A stretch of 64,000 bases of DNA from Microbacterium sp. BLY (GCF_017939615.1 NZ_JAGKSR010000001.1:1860001-1924000); one strand, 5' to 3'; counted from the stretch's first letter, positions 33,916 through 41,997 are shown. Notes: generated by a model from the sequence alone, not told the origin. Numbers and translations: made by a program.

Positions 33916-34481
33916 CCCGAGGTCGGCTTGGTCGCCACGGCGTAGGCGCGGCACAGCTCGAGCACGGGGCATGTGGCGCAGATCGCGGCGAGTACCCGTT
34001 GCTCTTCGACGGTGACCTGATCGGCCGTGAACTCGTCGACGTCCCGGCACCCGGTCGGGTTGTCCCGTGTCGCCTTGAGTAGGGTCGCGAACTCGTCGCG
34101 GCCGGCCATGGGCCTCATGTGGTCGAGCGGCTCGTGAAAGGGCGCCGGCGCCGGCCACGACGGCGCCTCATCGTCGTCGGGCTCGACGCGCGGCGTCGGA
34201 ACCAGCTTCGGCTTGGGCCTCGGTTTCAGGACCGGGGCCACGTAGGCGACGCCGGCCTCCTTAGCCCGCTTCCGCATCCGCAGCTGATGGACCGGGCTGT
34301 TGTCCATCGCATCGCGCCACCAAGCGAGCAGCACGTCCTCGCGCACGACCCGCGTTCGCTGGCCGTCGATGAGTTCCCAGCTCATGGGCATGCCGACGCG
34401 ACGCCACCGCCGGACCGTGCGCTCCGACGACCTCACCCGGCCCGCCGCCTGCTTGTACGTGTACCAGCGTTCCTCGACCAT
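33834..34481 (-). CDS. HTH-WhiB fusion protein of the element
   Basis: About 215 aa. The N-terminal MerR/excisionase-like helix-turn-helix (about 1-60: WYTYKQAAGRVRSSERTVRR) is joined by a Pro-rich linker. The C-terminal WhiB-like domain has four cysteines, GCRD and CATCPVLELC (CxxCx5C), and the turn GYWAGS in place of the usual G[IV]WGG. Such a domain would bind a [4Fe-4S] cluster and sigma factor. Phage WhiB proteins can block host WhiB2 and superinfection. The fusion to a DNA-binding domain is unusual. ATG 34481 is used and ATG 34499 is possible. Confidence 0.75.
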   Translation of the reverse strand: MVEERWYTYKQAAGRVRSSERTVRRWRRVGMPMSWELIDGQRTRVVREDVLLAWWRDAMDNSPVHQLRMRKRAKEAGVAYVAPVLKPRPKPKLVPTPRVEPDDDEAPSWPAPAPFHEPLDHMRPMAGRDEFATLLKATRDNPTGCRDVDEFTADQVTVEEQRVLAAICATCPVLELCRAYAVATKPTSGYWAGSPWRELSSASPAPSAADSTNAA

Positions 34482-34613
34482 GACCGCCCCAGTCCGCATC
34501 CAGTCCGCCGGATGCTCCGTACGTCCCGAGATTGAGCACGGTCGCGCAGTGCGCGATCCGCGTAATCGCGGGGCTTACTAGACTGCGCAACACCCAGCGA
34601 GGTGTAGTCAGTC

Positions 34614-34633
34614 GTTCCGCTTCAACAACTAGA
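34614..34633. repeat. attR core (20 bp)
   Basis: This is an exact copy of the ychF 3'-end sequence at 25046-25065. It is preceded by about 110 bp of element DNA with short inverted repeats and followed by chromosomal genes. Confidence 0.88.
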
Positions 34634-34665
34634 CGACGGCGGCGTCCGGCTGGGAGAGTGGCCGG

Positions 34666-35007
34666 ATGGAGCCCCGTGCATCGAGCCCGCCGACCCTCGC
34701 GTCGAGGGCGGTGCCGCCCGTCGTCATCCTGCTCGCGACCTGGCTGCTGCTGTGGCTCGCCCAGGGGGTGCCCTCGGTGTGCGCCCTCGCGCTTCCGTGC
34801 CCGGCGCCGGACGTCCGGGTCGCGCCCGCGCTCCTGTTCGGTGGCCTGATGCTCGTTCCTGTGGCGGTGCTGCTCGTGACGGCGTGGTCGGACCGCGCCT
34901 GGAGGGGCGTGCGGGGCCTCTCCTACGCGGTGCTCGTCGCGCTCGCGGTCGTGGGTCTCGCCGCCGTGCTCTTCTCCGGCGGATTCGGCATCGGGTTCGG
35001 CATCTGA
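34666..35007 (+). CDS. Small three-helix membrane protein, hypothetical
   Basis: The 113-aa protein has helices at about 18-34 (VVILLATWLLLWLAQGV), about 53-73 (ALLFGGLMLVPVAVLLVTAW) and about 86-110. The segment between the first two carries two cysteines (CALALPCP). gggaga lies upstream. No family is recognised. This is the first chromosomal gene after attR and would have followed ychF before integration. Confidence 0.6.
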   Translation: MEPRASSPPTLASRAVPPVVILLATWLLLWLAQGVPSVCALALPCPAPDVRVAPALLFGGLMLVPVAVLLVTAWSDRAWRGVRGLSYAVLVALAVVGLAAVLFSGGFGIGFGI

Positions 35008-35053
35008 CGCGACGCCGCCTGCGCCTTGGTGAGGAGCGGGGTACCCGGGCCGG

Positions 35054-35338
35054 TTAGCGTCGCACGCCCGCGTCGCGGCCGTGTCGTTCTTCGAACTCAC
35101 GGAGGGCGCGCCTCGCGCGGCGGGTCTCGACGACACCGACGACGATCCCAGCAGCGAACACGATGATGCTGAGAACGCGCCACAGTCCTGCGGGCGCATC
35201 GAGGAGGAACGCGACCGTCCAGCCCACCGTCATCACCGACGAGAACACGATCGCGTAGACGCCCCAGTTCCGCCGCCGCTCCAGCGCCATGCGCTGCTGG
35301 ATGAGTGACGGCTCCGGTTCGCTCGCAGGCTCGCTCAT
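35054..35338 (-). CDS. Two-helix membrane protein downstream of the BLUF gene
   Basis: The 94-aa protein has a soluble N-terminus, two helices at about 25-45 (WGVYAIVFSSVMTVGWTVAF) and about 52-70, and a basic C-terminal tail. The ATG overlaps the BLUF stop (ATGA), so it is co-translated with the photoreceptor. Its function is unknown. A role as membrane partner of the light sensor is speculation. Confidence 0.65.
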   Translation of the reverse strand: MSEPASEPEPSLIQQRMALERRRNWGVYAIVFSSVMTVGWTVAFLLDAPAGLWRVLSIIVFAAGIVVGVVETRRARRALREFEERHGRDAGVRR

Positions 35339-35829
35339 GCGTGGAGCGGTGCCCCCTCGGCAGCGGTGGCACCGCTCGCGGCGGGCACGGGGGCTCCGGC
35401 GCCGGAGCGGGTGCGGAACCACAGGGTGAGCTCGAACAGCGCGCGCTCCCTGGCGGGCAGATCGTCGCCCCCGACGAGGTCGTCGAAGGAGTCGCGGAAC
35501 CCGGAGGGAGGCGCGGTGCTGCCGGTGCGGAACGACCGATACCCCATCGACCAGTCCGAGAAGAGCCGTGCAGCGATGGGGGTCTCCAAGAGGATGCGCA
35601 TCGCGTGATGCCGCGGGTCTTCCGCGATCCTGTCCACCAGGCGGCGCACCGCCTCGGCGGGGCCTTCGAGGATCTGGAGGAACCGCCCGTCGCGGAAGAG
35701 GAGGAGCCCGGTGACGTCCCGCGTCGCATTCGACCGACGGGACTGCTGCAGGAGCTGCTCCAGGGCGGTCTCCCGGAACGGCTGCGCCGCTGTGCTCGTG
35801 TAGACGAGGCGGAGCGCGCCGTCGGCCAT
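35335..35829 (-). CDS. BLUF domain blue-light sensor
   Basis: The 164-aa short BLUF protein consists of the flavin domain (about 5-95) plus a C-terminal helical extension. The fold signature LRLVYTSTA begins the first strand, with the flavin-hydrogen-bonding Tyr. NATRDVTGLLLFRDGRFLQI and LEGPAEAVRRLVDRI follow. There is no EAL or other output domain, so signalling must go through partners, perhaps the two co-transcribed small proteins. ATG 35829 is used; GTG 35841, overlapping the upstream stop, is an alternative. Confidence 0.88.
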   Translation of the reverse strand: MADGALRLVYTSTAAQPFRETALEQLLQQSRRSNATRDVTGLLLFRDGRFLQILEGPAEAVRRLVDRIAEDPRHHAMRILLETPIAARLFSDWSMGYRSFRTGSTAPPSGFRDSFDDLVGGDDLPARERALFELTLWFRTRSGAGAPVPAASGATAAEGAPLHA

Positions 35830-35837
35830 GGCCGCGG

Positions 35838-36095
35838 TCACCCCTGCACCAGCTCCGGAGCGCCGAGGGCGGCGTCGCCCTCTGAGGGGCCGGCGTGGGC
35901 GACGACCTCCGTGGTGGCGTCGCTCAACGTGGCGTGCAGGCCGAGCGGCTGCGCGGACGCGGAGAACGCGGCGAAGCGGCCGTCGGGCTGACGGTCGACG
36001 TAGCCGAGGAAGTCTCCGCCGCGGCTTCCGACATGGAAGCCGTCCTCGACGCACGCCCAGAGGACATCCGATGCGGGGTGGGGGGAATCAGGCAC
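35838..36095 (-). CDS. 85-aa protein at the head of the BLUF operon, hypothetical
   Basis: The small soluble protein contains VLWACVEDGFHVGSRGGDFL and GYVDRQPDGRFAAFSA, which look beta-rich. No family is recognised. It starts with GTG 36095, exactly 6 nt after TAGTGT, and its stop overlaps a possible start of the BLUF gene (GTGA). It is therefore the first gene of a three-gene light-sensor operon. Confidence 0.65.
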   Translation of the reverse strand: MPDSPHPASDVLWACVEDGFHVGSRGGDFLGYVDRQPDGRFAAFSASAQPLGLHATLSDATTEVVAHAGPSEGDAALGAPELVQG

Positions 36096-36101
36096 GGCTC
36101 C

Positions 36102-36107
36102 ACACTA
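36102..36107 (-). promoter_or_regulatory. -10 element TAGTGT, leaderless promoter of the BLUF operon
   Basis: On the minus strand TAGTGT is followed by 6 nt (ggagcc) and the GTG at 36095. Confidence 0.5.
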
Positions 36108-36179
36108 CGGTGGCGCACCGACATCGCCACGGGCCTTGCGCTGGGCCGCCTCGATATGGCAGACGCGCCGGATATCGCC

Positions 36180-38537
36180 TCAGTCACCGGCGCGCGGTCG
36201 TCCCGGCTCCCGCCAGCGCGGCGGCACCGGGGGCGGGGTGATCGGCTCGACGCGGTCCGGCGTCGGCAGGCTCGACGGCACTCCGGCGTGCAAGACGACC
36301 TCCTGGTCGGCGTGCCGGATCGTCACCGGCTCTCCGGCGCTCAGCCGGTAGGTCGTCTCCGCCGGGGTGATGTCGACGTGCAGGATGCAGCCGTGCAGCC
36401 GCACGCCGAACGCGAGACGGGTGACACCGTCCGGAAGCTGGGGGCGGAAGCACAGGCCGTCGTCGCCCTCCCGCATGCCGCCGTACCCGGCCGTGACTCC
36501 CGTCCAGATGCCGGCGAGGGCCGCGATGTGCAGTCCCTCGTCCGTGTTGCCGTGGAGGTCGTCCAGGTCGAGGGCCGCGAGCTCCGCGAGGTACGCCGCC
36601 GCGAGCTCGATATGACCCACCTCGGCGGCGATCACGGCCTGCGCCGCCGCGGAGAGCGACGAGTCGCGCACGGTGAGCGCGTCGTAGTAGGCGAACGCCC
36701 TGGCCTTCTCCTCCCACGTGAACTCCTCGTGCGCGGTGTAGAGCGCCAGGACCAGGTCAGCCTGCTTCAGCACCTGCTTGCGGTAGAGGTCGAAGTAGGG
36801 GAAGTGACTGTGCAGCGGATACTCGTCGGGGGCGGTCGCATCGAAGTCCCACCGCGCGTGCGCGGTGAATCCCGCCGACTGCACGTGCACCTGCTCGTCC
36901 TCGTCGTAGAGCACGGTCATGGCGGAAGCCGCGGCCTCCCACTCGGCGACCTCGTCCTCGTCGACGCCGAGCCGCCCGGCGATGTCCGGGTGGCGTCGGA
37001 CGGCCACCGCCGCCCCCCGGAGGTTCCGGCGCGCCGAGAGGTTCGTGTACACGTTGTCGTCGACGACGGCGGTGTACTCGTCCGGACCTGTGACGCCGTC
37101 GATGTGGAAGCCTCCGGCGTCGTCCCAGCGGCCGAGCGAGGCCCAGAGCCGGGCCGTCTCGACGAGGATCTCGGTGCCCGCGTCGCGTTCGAAGTCGTCG
37201 TCACCGGTGACGCGCACGTAGTGCATCACGGCGCCGGCCACGGCGGCGTTGATATGGAAGGCCGCCGTGCTGGCGGGCCAGTATCCGGAGCTCTCGCGGC
37301 CGTCGATCGTCCGCCACGCGAACGTCGCCCCGCGCAGGCCCAGCGTCCGGGCGCGCTCCCTGGCGTGATCGAGCGTGGCGTGGCGCCACCGCAGTGCCTG
37401 GAGCGCGGCGTCCGGCGCGGTCGAGGTGAGCACGGGGAGCACGAAAGCCTCGAAGTCCCAGAAGGTGTGGCCCTCGTACCCGGAGCCGGTGAGGCCCTTG
37501 CCCGGAACGGACCGGGACTCGGCGCGTGCCGACGCCTGGAACACCTGGAACAGGGCGAAGCGCACGGCCTGCTGCAGCCGCGCGTCGCCGTCGATGCGGA
37601 CGTCGCCGCACTCCCAGTACCGATCGAGGACTGCGCGCTGCCCTTCGACCAGGGCGTCCCAGCCGAGGCGGGCGGCCTCTTCGACCGCCTCCTCCGCGCG
37701 GTCCCGCAGCGTCTGCGGGGCGAGCGATCCGGACCATTCGTGCCCGACGAGCTTGACGACCTCGAGCTCCTCGCCGGGCGCGAGATCGACATGGATGCGC
37801 GTGCGCGACAGGTCGCCGTCCGCCTCGGTCGTCACTTCCGGAGCGCCCTGCCCGGACGCCTGCACCAGGTGGTCCGCGCTCACCGCCACGCGCAGAGCGC
37901 TGCGGCGGGTGCGGTGCAGCAGCGTGCTCCGCGCGCCGCGCTCCGCTGCTGCGACGGCTTCCAGGGGACGGGCGAGGAGCTCCTGCACGCGCGGATCGTC
38001 GTGGGTGATCGGAAGGGGCTCGTTCGCGAGCACCTCCGACAGCACGGTGACCGCGAGGGGGCCGTCGACAGCCCGCACACGGTAGCGCACGGCGGCCAGC
38101 GACCGGTGCTCCAGGGAGACCAGACGCGTCGAGCTGATGTGCACCCGTCGGCCCTCCGCCGACTCCCAGTCGACCTCGCGGTGGAGCGTGCCCTCGCGGA
38201 GGTCCAGGCGCCGGGTGTGCGCGTGCACGGTTCCGTGCTCGACGTCGAACGGTTCGTCCCCGACCAGCAGCCGGATGAGCTGCCCGTTCGGCACGTTGAT
38301 CACCGTCTGCCCCGTCTCGGGGTAGCCGTACCCGTCCTCTGCATACGGCATGGGATGCTCTTCGAACACGCCGTTGAGATAGCTGCCGGCCACCCCGCGG
38401 GGGTCGCCTTCGTCGAGGTTGCCGCGCCAGCCGATGTGGCCGTTCGAGAGGCCGAAGACCGATTCCTCCTGGGCGAGGTGGGCGGTGTCGACGCCCTCGA
38501 TGCCCACGGCCCACGGTTCGACCGTGAACGGCGTCAT
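36180..38537 (-). CDS. Glycoside hydrolase family 65 disaccharide phosphorylase
   Basis: The 785-aa enzyme has the GH65 layout: an N-terminal beta-sandwich (about 1-270), an (alpha/alpha)6 catalytic barrel (about 310-690) with FHIDGVTGPDEYTAVVDDN carrying the general-acid Glu, and KQVLKQADLVLALYT for phosphate/sugar binding. A small C-terminal beta domain follows. GH65 members phosphorolyse maltose, trehalose, kojibiose or nigerose; the substrate cannot be chosen here. The usual partner, beta-phosphoglucomutase, is not adjacent. Its ATG overlaps the stop of a short leader ORF. Confidence 0.92.
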   Translation of the reverse strand: MTPFTVEPWAVGIEGVDTAHLAQEESVFGLSNGHIGWRGNLDEGDPRGVAGSYLNGVFEEHPMPYAEDGYGYPETGQTVINVPNGQLIRLLVGDEPFDVEHGTVHAHTRRLDLREGTLHREVDWESAEGRRVHISSTRLVSLEHRSLAAVRYRVRAVDGPLAVTVLSEVLANEPLPITHDDPRVQELLARPLEAVAAAERGARSTLLHRTRRSALRVAVSADHLVQASGQGAPEVTTEADGDLSRTRIHVDLAPGEELEVVKLVGHEWSGSLAPQTLRDRAEEAVEEAARLGWDALVEGQRAVLDRYWECGDVRIDGDARLQQAVRFALFQVFQASARAESRSVPGKGLTGSGYEGHTFWDFEAFVLPVLTSTAPDAALQALRWRHATLDHARERARTLGLRGATFAWRTIDGRESSGYWPASTAAFHINAAVAGAVMHYVRVTGDDDFERDAGTEILVETARLWASLGRWDDAGGFHIDGVTGPDEYTAVVDDNVYTNLSARRNLRGAAVAVRRHPDIAGRLGVDEDEVAEWEAAASAMTVLYDEDEQVHVQSAGFTAHARWDFDATAPDEYPLHSHFPYFDLYRKQVLKQADLVLALYTAHEEFTWEEKARAFAYYDALTVRDSSLSAAAQAVIAAEVGHIELAAAYLAELAALDLDDLHGNTDEGLHIAALAGIWTGVTAGYGGMREGDDGLCFRPQLPDGVTRLAFGVRLHGCILHVDITPAETTYRLSAGEPVTIRHADQEVVLHAGVPSSLPTPDRVEPITPPPVPPRWREPGRPRAGD

Positions 38538-38596
38538 CGCGTCGCCCCGGCCCGCGAGCGCAGATCCGAGGGGGAGGTGAGGCTGCCGAGGAGCAT
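38534..38596 (-). CDS. Possible 20-aa leader peptide coupled to the GH65 gene
   Basis: MLLGSLTSPSDLRSRAGATR has a good ribosome binding site (AGAAGGGAAA, 6-8 nt before the ATG). It ends in an ATGA overlap with the GH65 start, whose own upstream region lacks one. Translation of GH65 may depend on it. It could also be a remnant of a sugar phosphatase gene. Confidence 0.4.
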   Translation of the reverse strand: MLLGSLTSPSDLRSRAGATR

Positions 38597-38750
38597 GGAT
38601 TTCCCTTCTGCCGGAGACCGTGTGCGTCGACGCTAGCGACGCGGTGACGGAGGCACGAGGGAGTTGCGTCCCGCAGACCGGGTCCGGTAGGGCGGCCGAG
38701 AGGCGCGGGGTGCGCGGCGGCCGCCCCTTCCGGAGACCGGAGCCCTCAGC

Positions 38751-39632
38751 TCACTCCTTGTGGAGCGCGTCCTGCGCTGCGCCGGCCACCTTCTCCACGA
38801 CGTTCGGCAGCTCGGTGGTGCCGTAGAAGCGCGCGTCGGGGTGGGTGGGCGGCGGCATCTCGGCCGTGGTGGTGGGGCCTTCGTGGTAGCTGAACTCGCC
38901 GTGTCCGTCCGGGGTCGGCCCGGAGGCCCACGTGCCCTCCGCGGCGGCGGGACCGTCGCTGAAGTTGAGGTACTGGTAGGAGACGTCGCGGTACTCCTTG
39001 GACAGCGGGAAGTTGCTCGGCACGGGCAGCTTCTCGGCACCCTCCGCCTTGAGCTCCTCGGCCGCGGCGAGCCACTGGTTCTGGTGCATGGTGTCCCGGG
39101 CGAGGAGGAAGCTCAGCAGATCCCGCACGCCGTGGTCGTCGGTCATGTGGTAGAGCCGGGCGACCTGCACCCTGCCCTGCATCTCCGCGTTCGCATTGGC
39201 CATGAAGTCGGCGAGGAGGTTGCCGCTCGCGGTGATGTACGACCCCTGCCAGGGGTTGCCGTTGCTGTCCACCGGGCGGGCGCCCGCGCCGGCGACGATG
39301 CCCTGCTGCACGTCGGTGCCGCCGATGATCGCGGCGACGGTGGGGTCGTCCTGCACGGCGTCCTCGGTGATGCCGAGCGGGGACTTCTCGAGGAGCTGCG
39401 CGATCATGACCGCCAGCATCTCGACGTGTCCCATCTCCTCGGCGCCGATGCCGAAGACGAGGTCGCGGTACTTGCCGGGCATGTGCATGTTCCAGGCCTG
39501 GAACTGGTACTGCAGGGCGACGGTGATCTCGCCGTACTGCCCGCCGAGTACCTCCTGCAGCTTGCGGGCGTAGACCGCGTCGGGGGCCTCGGGCGTCGCG
39601 GAGAACTGGAGTTCCTGTCGATGGAAGAACAT
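38751..39632 (-). CDS. Manganese catalase
   Basis: The 293-aa non-heme catalase destroys H2O2 at a di-manganese site in a four-helix bundle. Ligand-bearing helices are visible: QYGEITVALQYQFQAWNM with a Glu, FGIGAEEMGHVEMLAVMI with Glu and His, NANAEMQGRVQVARLYHMTD, and LLARDTMHQNQWLAAAEEL. Length and order match the family. The ATG at 39632 (MFFHRQELQF) has agaaagg upstream. Neighbouring Dps and AhpD-like genes make this a stress-related stretch. Confidence 0.93.
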   Translation of the reverse strand: MFFHRQELQFSATPEAPDAVYARKLQEVLGGQYGEITVALQYQFQAWNMHMPGKYRDLVFGIGAEEMGHVEMLAVMIAQLLEKSPLGITEDAVQDDPTVAAIIGGTDVQQGIVAGAGARPVDSNGNPWQGSYITASGNLLADFMANANAEMQGRVQVARLYHMTDDHGVRDLLSFLLARDTMHQNQWLAAAEELKAEGAEKLPVPSNFPLSKEYRDVSYQYLNFSDGPAAAEGTWASGPTPDGHGEFSYHEGPTTTAEMPPPTHPDARFYGTTELPNVVEKVAGAAQDALHKE

Positions 39633-39813
39633 ATCGAGCCTTTCTCTTCTGGGGATGGGCTGGCCATGCAACGCCTGCCCGGCCCGTCGGCTCAGGGCCT
39701 TCCCAAACCCGGATGCGCCTGGGACAATCACTCTCGGTTCGCCGCGCCGCGGCGACCGTTAGCCGGTGCGCGGCGACGGCGTCAACCCCCGCCCGGAGAC
39801 GCGGTCCGCCGGG

Positions 39814-39819
39814 CAGGCT
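39814..39819 (+). promoter_or_regulatory. -10-like CAGGCT before the M20 peptidase gene
   Basis: CAGGCT is followed by 7 nt and the ATG at 39827, without a ribosome binding site. It is a weaker match to the leaderless pattern. Confidence 0.35.
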
Positions 39820-39826
39820 GTCCCTC

Positions 39827-41221
39827 ATGACAGAGGAGACGGCGGCGGCGCACGACGCGATCGGCGTTTTCCTCGGGTCGCATGTCGACGAGATGGTCGA
39901 ACGTCTGTCGACCTGGGTCGCGATCCCCTCCGTCTCCGCCGACCCCGAGCGTCGCATGGACGGTGTGCGGTCTGCGCACTGGATCGCCGGAGAGCTACGC
40001 GACGCGGGATTCACGACGACGCTGCTGCCGGCCGGTGACGCGATCACCGTGTTCGCCGAGCGGCCGGGCGTGCCGGGGGCACCGACGGTCCTCGTCTACA
40101 CGCATCACGACGTCCGCCACGCCAAGCCGGAGGAGTGGAGCGAGACGGAGCCGTTCACTCCGGTGCTCCGGGACGGACGGCTCTACGGCCGTGGCGCCTC
40201 GGACGCGAAAGGCCAGGCGCTCGCGCACGTCTGGGCGCAACGAGCGCTCGCCGCCGTGGACGGGGCCGGTGCCGGGGTGCACCTCAAGCTGCTCGTCGAC
40301 GGCGAGGAGGAGATCGGCTCGCCCCATCTCAAAGAACTGCTGGAGGCCGAACCCGCACGGTTCGCCTGCGACCTCGTGGTGTTCTCGGACACCCTGCAGT
40401 GGGAGGTCGATTCCCCGGCCCCGGTCACGTCGATGCGGGGGACGCTGACTGCGACCCTGACCGTGCAGGGTCCCGACCGCGACGTGCACAGCGGCGCCGC
40501 GTCCGGTGTGACCGTCAACCCGGCCCTCGTGCTGTCCGGAGTGCTCGCACGGCTGCACCACGACGACGGCAGCATCGCGATACCCGGCTTCTACGAGGAT
40601 GTGCCCCCGCTCAGCGACGAGCGCGCGGAGGAGCTGGATGCGCTGCCGTTCGATCCCGAGGACTGGGTCCGGCGCACCGAGACCAGGGTCATCGTGGGGG
40701 AGAAGGGCTTCACCCCGAAGGAGCGGCTGTGGGTGCGGCCGGCCATCGAGGTGATCTCGTTGCTCGCCGGGGATCCGGATGGCATCGAGCGCTCCGTCAT
40801 TCCCCGGGAGGCCATGGCGTCGCTGAGCATCCGGACCGTTCCGGGCCAGCGCAATCACCACGTCGCCGACCTGCTCCGCGCCTTCATCGCCGACGTGATG
40901 CCGCCAGAGGCGACCTACCGCCTGGAGGTCGACGAGGACATCGCGCAGGAACCGTACGTCTCGCCTCCCGGCCCCATGCGCGATGCGCTGGAGCGCGCCC
41001 TCGCCCGCGGCTACGGACGCGCCGTACAGGGACGGATGGGGAACGCCGGCGGCGGGCCGGCCGATCTGCTGTCCCAGCAACTCGCCGCCCCGGTCGTCTT
41101 CCTGGGCACGGGCCTGCCCGAGGACCACTGGCACGCGAGCGACGAGAGCATCGATCTGCGCATGCTCGTCCGCGGCGCCGCGACCCTCGCGCATCTGTGG
41201 CGCGAGCTCGCCGCCGCCTGA
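39827..41221 (+). CDS. M20 family metallopeptidase (dipeptidase-like)
   Basis: The 464-aa di-zinc hydrolase carries the metal ligands: VYTHHDVRHA (first His), GRGASDAKGQALAH (bridging Asp), VDGEEEIGSPHLKE (catalytic Glu pair), DTLQWEVDS, and HWHASDESID near the C-terminus. A lid/dimerisation domain (about 215-340) contains VHSGAASGVTVNPA. It fits the M20A/ArgE-DapE-CPG2-like dipeptidases of actinobacteria, and the substrate is unknown. Confidence 0.9.
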   Translation: MTEETAAAHDAIGVFLGSHVDEMVERLSTWVAIPSVSADPERRMDGVRSAHWIAGELRDAGFTTTLLPAGDAITVFAERPGVPGAPTVLVYTHHDVRHAKPEEWSETEPFTPVLRDGRLYGRGASDAKGQALAHVWAQRALAAVDGAGAGVHLKLLVDGEEEIGSPHLKELLEAEPARFACDLVVFSDTLQWEVDSPAPVTSMRGTLTATLTVQGPDRDVHSGAASGVTVNPALVLSGVLARLHHDDGSIAIPGFYEDVPPLSDERAEELDALPFDPEDWVRRTETRVIVGEKGFTPKERLWVRPAIEVISLLAGDPDGIERSVIPREAMASLSIRTVPGQRNHHVADLLRAFIADVMPPEATYRLEVDEDIAQEPYVSPPGPMRDALERALARGYGRAVQGRMGNAGGGPADLLSQQLAAPVVFLGTGLPEDHWHASDESIDLRMLVRGAATLAHLWRELAAA

Positions 41222-41366
41222 TGACTCCGCCGGGGGATGCGAGGAGGAGGCTCGTCCCCCGGCGGGCTACGCTGGACGCAGGCGCCCGCCCGGTGCCCGG
41301 TCGCAGGAGTCCGGCGCGGACCACGCCTGCGAACCTGATACCGACGGCTTGAGGAGAACCACGCCG

Positions 41367-41936
41367 ATGACCGACACCCAGATCTTCGAGCCCGAGGGCC
41401 GCGCCATCCCCTTCGTCGACGAGGGCGACGGGCCGGTCAAGCTCGTGCTCATCCAGGAGCGTGGCCTGGCCGCCGACGTGCTCGGTGTGGTCGGTCACTA
41501 CCTGGCCGAGGAGGCCGGTTTCCACGTCGTGCGGATCGGCCATCGCGCGGATGACGCCGACACCTCGATCGAGGACCGCGTCGCGGACGCGCTCGCCGTC
41601 ATCGACCACATCGGCCTCGGCGACACGTGGATCGGCGGACACGGCTTCGGCGGCACGATCGCCCGGTCGTTCGCGCTGGCTCATCCGGAGCGCGTGAACG
41701 GTCTCGCACTGCTCGGCGTGGAAGACGTGGAGACGCCCCTCGCCCCCGTGATCCCGGTGCTGCTGATCCAGGGGACGGCCGACGAGGTGACCCCGGCCGC
41801 GAACGCCGAGAGCCTCCGCGCCACGGCTCCGGAGCGCGCCAGCATCAAGGTCGTCGAGGGCGGGGATCACCTCTTCCCGATGACGCACCCCATCGAGACG
41901 GCCGTCGTGCTCGAGGAGTACCTGGACTGGGACTGA
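41367..41936 (+). CDS. Alpha/beta-hydrolase-fold protein lacking the nucleophile serine
   Basis: This 189-aa protein is shorter than typical hydrolases. The order of alpha/beta-hydrolase elements is clear: the nucleophile elbow region WIGGHGFGGTIARSFALAHP (about 88-107), the acid turn LLIQGTADEVTP (about 135-146), and the catalytic His in VVEGGDHLFPMTHP. At the elbow G-x-S-x-G is G91-H-G93-F-G95, so the serine is replaced by glycine while Asp and His are kept. It is therefore probably not a serine hydrolase. GAGGAG lies upstream of the ATG at 41367. Confidence 0.8.
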   Translation: MTDTQIFEPEGRAIPFVDEGDGPVKLVLIQERGLAADVLGVVGHYLAEEAGFHVVRIGHRADDADTSIEDRVADALAVIDHIGLGDTWIGGHGFGGTIARSFALAHPERVNGLALLGVEDVETPLAPVIPVLLIQGTADEVTPAANAESLRATAPERASIKVVEGGDHLFPMTHPIETAVVLEEYLDWD

Positions 41937-41952
41937 ACCCGGCACAGACACA

Positions 41953-41985
41953 CGAACGCCGCGGCCGGGGAGGCCGCGGCGTTCG
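41953..41985. terminator. Bidirectional terminator between the hydrolase-fold and HesB-like genes
   Basis: A 14-bp perfect stem (41953-41966 with 41972-41985) and a 5-nt loop lie between convergent genes. Confidence 0.8.
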
Positions 41986-41997
41986 AAGTCTGAGGTC

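Larger units (their letters stand above)
25046..34633. mobile_element. Integrated replicating island (satellite-like element) at the 3' end of ychF
   Basis: The interval is bounded by a perfect 20-bp direct repeat, gttccgcttcaacaactaga, at 25046-25065 (inside the ychF 3' end) and 34614-34633. From left to right it holds int, an XRE repressor, an excisionase-like HTH gene, a RepA-like ATPase gene, iterons, a run of small coupled unknown genes, then DUF2188, HEPN-like, DUF3800, AbiV and HTH-WhiB cargo. No FtsK/Tra, relaxase, terminase, capsid or tail gene is recognised. It is probably mobilised by a helper phage or plasmid, or is a reduced integrative element. Confidence 0.88.

Noticed and set aside
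25046-34633. Complete prophage or self-transmissible AICE
   Set aside because: No terminase, portal, capsid, tail, lysis, relaxase or FtsK/TraB-like gene could be recognised.
38601-38750. Possible small gene between GH65 leader and Mn catalase
   Set aside because: No ORF with a start signal or plausible composition; only short GC palindromes are present.
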